A stretch of 64,000 nt of DNA from Hormiphora californensis (lineage: Eukaryota > Ctenophora > Tentaculata > Cydippida > Pleurobrachiidae). This document shows positions 58,410 through 64,000 of the stretch, piece by piece. Where the stretch lies: NCBI GenBank assembly GCA_020137815.1, contig CM035357.1, positions 1,673,520 to 1,737,519 of the forward strand, given 5' to 3'. The translations under genes and the position numbers were made by a program. How positions within the stretch are numbered: position 1 is the first letter of the stretch; each line of letters opens with the position of its first letter. The notes beneath the pieces were generated by a model. It made no database searches and was not told the origin of the DNA. It was given only the letters and a program-made list of their open reading frames with translations.

Positions 58410-58839
58410 CTGTCTAACCTACATGTCTTACATTGATAAGTGATATAAAGTAATCATCCCCACTGCACTGATCATCAATACTCATTGCCTCCTGCTTCAC
58501 ATCATCCTCTAACATTATCAGCAACTAGATATTATAATACACATGTTATCTAACACATGCTATCTAACACATGTTATCTAACTAGACATAAATGGTTGAA
58601 CAACTAGATATATACACACATGTTGTAAATTATTGAATTCAAAAGGAGATGGAAATTCTTTGAACTGTTTCTACAAAGTAGCAATCATATTATGTTCAAA
58701 AACAAACAATTACTAAGATCACAAAACACAACGCCGGAAGAAATCTTAATTAAATAGTGATTTAAATAATAATTAATGGGCAGCAATTGGTGATGCAATG
58801 GGTAGTAAAAATGAGGGAAGATAATTGGAAGGGGTGAGT

Positions 58840-59060
58840 TCCGGTTTTTGGGGGGGGAGAAAAGGAGGAGGAAGGAGAGAGAGGAGGGGATAGAGAAGGG
58901 AAAGAGAGGAAAAGAGGGGGCGAGAGAGAGGAGGGTGGAAGACCCCACCCCCAGGGGGAAAAGGGGGGCCCTTTTTTGGGGGGGGGGAGGGCGAGGAAGG
59001 GATGGGGGGGGAGGGAAAAAAAAAATAAATTTTTCACGCTTTTCGGCCCCCCCCCCACGT
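58840..59060. other. Homopolymer-rich, probably low-quality stretch
   Basis: Runs of G, C, A and T like those at 15-17.7 kb. No gene. Confidence 0.5.
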
Positions 59061-59116
59061 GATGCCAGTTTCGACAGCTATCAATTCTTACATTCTACCC
59101 CCTTTCCCTCTTTCCC

Positions 59117-59168
<52 letters not shown>

Positions 59169-59805
59169 GGCCGCAATTTCTACCAAAAAATGCATCAAAA
59201 AAATTAAAATCATCCGTAGAGAAAGAGAGAGGGGAATAGAGAAATGGAAGCGCAAAAAAGAAAGCGATATATACAGTAGAAGAGAGGAAATAAAAAGAGG
59301 AGAAAAATAAACGATAAGAAAGAAAGACAAGGATAGCCTCCAACCCAAGTAAAAGCTCATTATTATACTCATTATTATACTCATACTGATCCGTACTAAA
59401 AGAAGGAGACATTTCCCACGCCCGAACGTTAACAAATTCCCACCCATAATTTCAAGGAAATGTAAGCCCACAATCTTAACAAGATTCCCAAGAATATTAA
59501 ATACCCTTCCGGCTGTGAATGTCGACTTTATCATCATAACGACAAGGTCACCCCTCTAGTGGGTGGCGGGTGCACCTAAAGCACGTCATGGCTAACCACT
59601 GAGAGCTGGGGATGACATAACTATTGTAATATATTCCCGTTCCACCCCATCCCCTGTAAATTACTGCTTTTATGTTTCAGATTCGTGAAGGTTACAGACA
59701 GTAAAATTAAATATTAGTACTGCAAAATCGTTGTTTGGTTCCTATCATAATTCTACATTTCTTATTCTAGAAACTGAATGTAATAGGGGGGGGGGGGGGG
59801 GAATA

Positions 59806-59921
59806 CATATATTTTGGGTGACAAGTCCCATGTTCACAGTAAACAGTTGTAGTACATGTTAACATATTTTGGGTGACAAGTCCCATGTTCACAGTAAACA
59901 GTTGTAGTACATGTTAACATA
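59806..59921 (+). repeat. 57-bp direct duplication
   Basis: TTTTGGGTGACAAGTCCCAT to GTACATGTTAACATAT is present twice in tandem. Confidence 0.85.
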
Positions 59922-60102
59922 TATATATATATATGTTATTAGCGTCCTGATGATCGGTAGACTAAGATTATATTGTGTGTGAGCGTACACCCACATGTAG
60001 CTGCACGTCACGTATCGCTTCCGGTTAGTTGCATTATATACGACACTGCACTGGAGGACGGCATTGGTCCTCCACATTTAGAGATATATATTGCATGGAG
60101 GG

Positions 60103-60106
60103 AGAG

Positions 60107-60192
<86 letters not shown>

Positions 60193-60375
60193 GAGAGAGA
60201 GGAGAGAGAGCGATAGAAGAAGAAAAATGAAGGGTCTTACTCTGTGTGCATAGTACCCATTAGGAGAGGACATTAACGTACACCAGACTACTACTGGATC
60301 GGAGGGAGAGAGAGAGAGAGAGAGAGAGTGTGTGTGAGAGAGAGAGTGAGAGAGAGAGAGAGAGGGGGAGAGAGA
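60103..60375. repeat. (GA)n microsatellites
   Basis: Two blocks, 60103-60210 and 60305-60375. Confidence 0.93.
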
Positions 60376-61024
60376 GAGTAGAGGAGGCATACAAAGCGCC
60401 AGATAATGTTAGAGAGCAGAACGATTTGGAGTAGCTGAACAGTAGGAATTAACTGACATAGGGATGGATAAAGAGAGATAGAGAGGGGGGAGAGAGAGCG
60501 ATAGAGAGGGGGAGAGATGGATAAAGATAGTGTTGGCCGTGGGCGAGAATAAAGATAGGACAAGTAGTGATAAGAATAGTTAAGAATGACCTAACTCCAT
60601 TGAATAGGCATTATCGAACTTAGGCAGCCATTACACATTATATAATAGGTGGAGGGTGAGAGGTCACGATTAGATGGAACTTCCATTATGGAAGAAATGA
60701 TTGAAATTATCGGAAAACGAAGTTACCAAATTGAGGCTGGTTACACAGATCTGTAAAATATGAGGAACACCCTATAATGTAAAATATGAGGAACACCCTA
60801 TTCAGATACAAGCTACTGACAGATTTAACTTCCCCTTTGAATTTCTCTCTCAGTATTTATAAAGCTGAGAAGTAACATATAAGGTTGGGAAAGAACGATA
60901 ATTGAAGTCTCCCAAGCAAAATCTTCTGACGTGAGGGGAGGGGACTGTTATGTAGCAACAAAAAAAACAAACAAAAAGTAAAATAAGCTTAACAATTAGA
61001 CGAACAAACACTATAGTATGATCA

Positions 61025-61588
61025 GGTAAACTAAGAGCCTCTCTAGACGAGACAAAATCTCGTATGAGGCTACTATAGGAGGCTCCTATAGTAGCCTCCT
61101 ATAGTAGGTGGATACTCGTCTAGAGCTTCATTTCTACTCTAACAGCCTGTTAGAGTTTGAACCATTACAGCCTACTATAGGAGCCTCATACGAGGCTCGT
61201 CTAGAGATGATTTGGACCCTCCTATGAGGCTCCTATAGTAGCTTTTGCACGTGATCGTTGTCACGTGTGAAACGAAATATGAAACGGGGACGTTGTGGAA
61301 AGCCTTACATTCACACTTCACCCCCTGTTAACACGACCCATTATTTACCCCGGTATAATATTTCGTTCACACGTGACAACGATCACGTGCAATAGCTACT
61401 ATAGGAGCCTCATACGACGGTTCCAAATCATCTCTAGACGAGCCTCGTATGAGGCTCCTATAGGAGGCTCCTATAGTAGCCAGTTACTCGTTTAGAGTGG
61501 TCTTGCTACCTACTATAGGAGCCTCCTATAGGAGCCTACTATAGGAGCCTCATACGAGATTTTGTCTCGTCTAGAAAGGCTCTAAGAA
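61025..61588. mobile_element. 0.56-kb palindromic element
   Basis: Termini AGAGCCTCTCTAGACGAGAC and complement. The interior is made of CCTATAGTAGGAGGC-like and CATACGAGGCTCGTCTAGA blocks in both orientations, plus mirrored ATCGTTGTCACGTGTGAAAC segments. No coding content. Confidence 0.88.
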
Positions 61589-61737
61589 AAGATGGAGGAA
61601 AGGATGATATTTTGAGACTGAAAAGATGATAGGGAGGTGGGAAAAAGATAGTTGGAAAAGTTGTGAGGTTCCCACAAACCATCGATAACAACTATCCGTG
61701 AGAGAAAGGCAGAGAAGTCAGAGAAAAGACGACGGTT

Positions 61738-61740
<3 letters not shown>

Positions 61741-61776
<36 letters not shown>

Positions 61777-61795
61777 AGAGAGAGAGAGAGAGAGG

Positions 61796-61833
<38 letters not shown>

Positions 61834-61872
61834 TATAGAGAGAGAGAGAGAGAGAGATAGAGAGAGAGATAG
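61741..61872. repeat. (GA)n microsatellite
   Basis: GA with GGGA and ATATA interruptions. Confidence 0.93.
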
Positions 61873-62549
61873 AATGCTATGTAATGAAGAGCGTGGGAAT
61901 ATATTGTGTGGGAAATAACCCGCCGTGTCAGACATATACCACGTGATTACATTGTTAAAATGTGCCCCTTCCACCCTTAACTTCTCTCTCTTTCTCTCTT
62001 TATCTCTCTCTCTTTATCTCTCTCTGTTTTACTATCTCTCTCATTCCCCCCTTTCTCTCTCCTTCTTTTTACCTTGGTAAAAGATAGTCATGACAGCTAC
62101 TTAACGCGTGGTCGGAGTAAAATATATATCCCTGATTTTTCTTCCTTATTATGTTTTAGTGATCATGATGTGTTATGATGGGTACTGTTAAAACCATTTC
62201 TTGAGTAGTCTCGGAGCACCATGGATTTTCCTGCAAATTCATGGATGAACAAAACAAAACATAGCAGCGTAAAAAATACTGGAGTTTCTTAGTCGCTACG
62301 TTTTGTCACAATTAGCTAGGGCGGGAAAAAACGGTCAAACATGAGCTATCTTTCCAACCCTCCGTCCTTTTATAATGGGCGAGAGAGGGTGGAGCAAGGT
62401 GAGCTAGTCATCTTGACACGATGAGCTGCAGTGATTATGATAGAAAGATGGGGCAGTGTGTTAAATCCTGCACGATATCGAGATGGGCGGGGACTGTGAA
62501 ACAAAGGATCACGTGAGAGGTGCAGACAGCCTGCTCTCTTGAACACTAT

Positions 62550-64000
<1,451 letters not shown>

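Overview
The window is animal (metazoan) nuclear DNA. It holds three large multi-exon genes with GT-AG introns, one small secreted-protein gene, long microsatellites, and many short inverted-repeat transposons. There is no prokaryotic gene organisation, CRISPR array or rRNA. The gene set (Notch-pathway transcription factor CSL, active-zone protein RIM, and an EF-hand/WD40 protein of a type linked to cilia) indicates an animal. The phylum cannot be fixed from sequence alone; a non-model invertebrate, possibly early-branching, is my guess.

Layout. 1-1700: no gene, but an exact 539-bp tandem duplication. 1780-2533 (+): small gene for a secreted protein of unknown family. 2845-10562 (-): EF-hand/WD40 protein of the WDR49/WDR64/EFCAB8 type, 20 recognisable exons. 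10563-19810: intergenic, with microsatellites, a foldback element and a 2.7-kb block (about 15.05-17.75 kb) that looks like uncorrected low-quality sequence. 19811-48767 (+): RIM-type gene with a PDZ domain, C2A and C2B; its introns carry most of the mobile elements. These include a 3.67-kb element with 8-bp target duplications, its 1.03-kb inverted derivative, and a 3.66-kb palindrome whose arms each carry a different Helitron. 49642-57786 (-): CSL/RBPJ (Suppressor of Hairless), 11 exons. 57787-64000: intergenic, rich in CT/GA repeats, with a 0.56-kb palindromic element.

The most unusual signal concerns exon edges. At about ten or more splice junctions in all three large genes, the junction itself (intron end plus the first exon bases, or the last exon bases plus the 5' splice site) has been tandemly copied, from two up to about 25 times. 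Examples are the CSL exon edge encoding FFCPPPCVY, the RIM 72-bp array at 30.7-32.2 kb and the WD40-gene 77-bp array at 3.8-4.4 kb. Separately, about 10 of 21 copies of a ~109-bp palindromic hAT-like MITE lie within 20 nt downstream of a recognised 5' splice site, and in some copies the target duplication begins at the splice-site GT. Exon edges therefore look like hot spots for both transposon insertion and local tandem duplication.

The three large genes have no evident common pathway; their adjacency gives no operon-like logic. Exon models come from reading splice sites and conserved protein motifs by eye and need transcript support.
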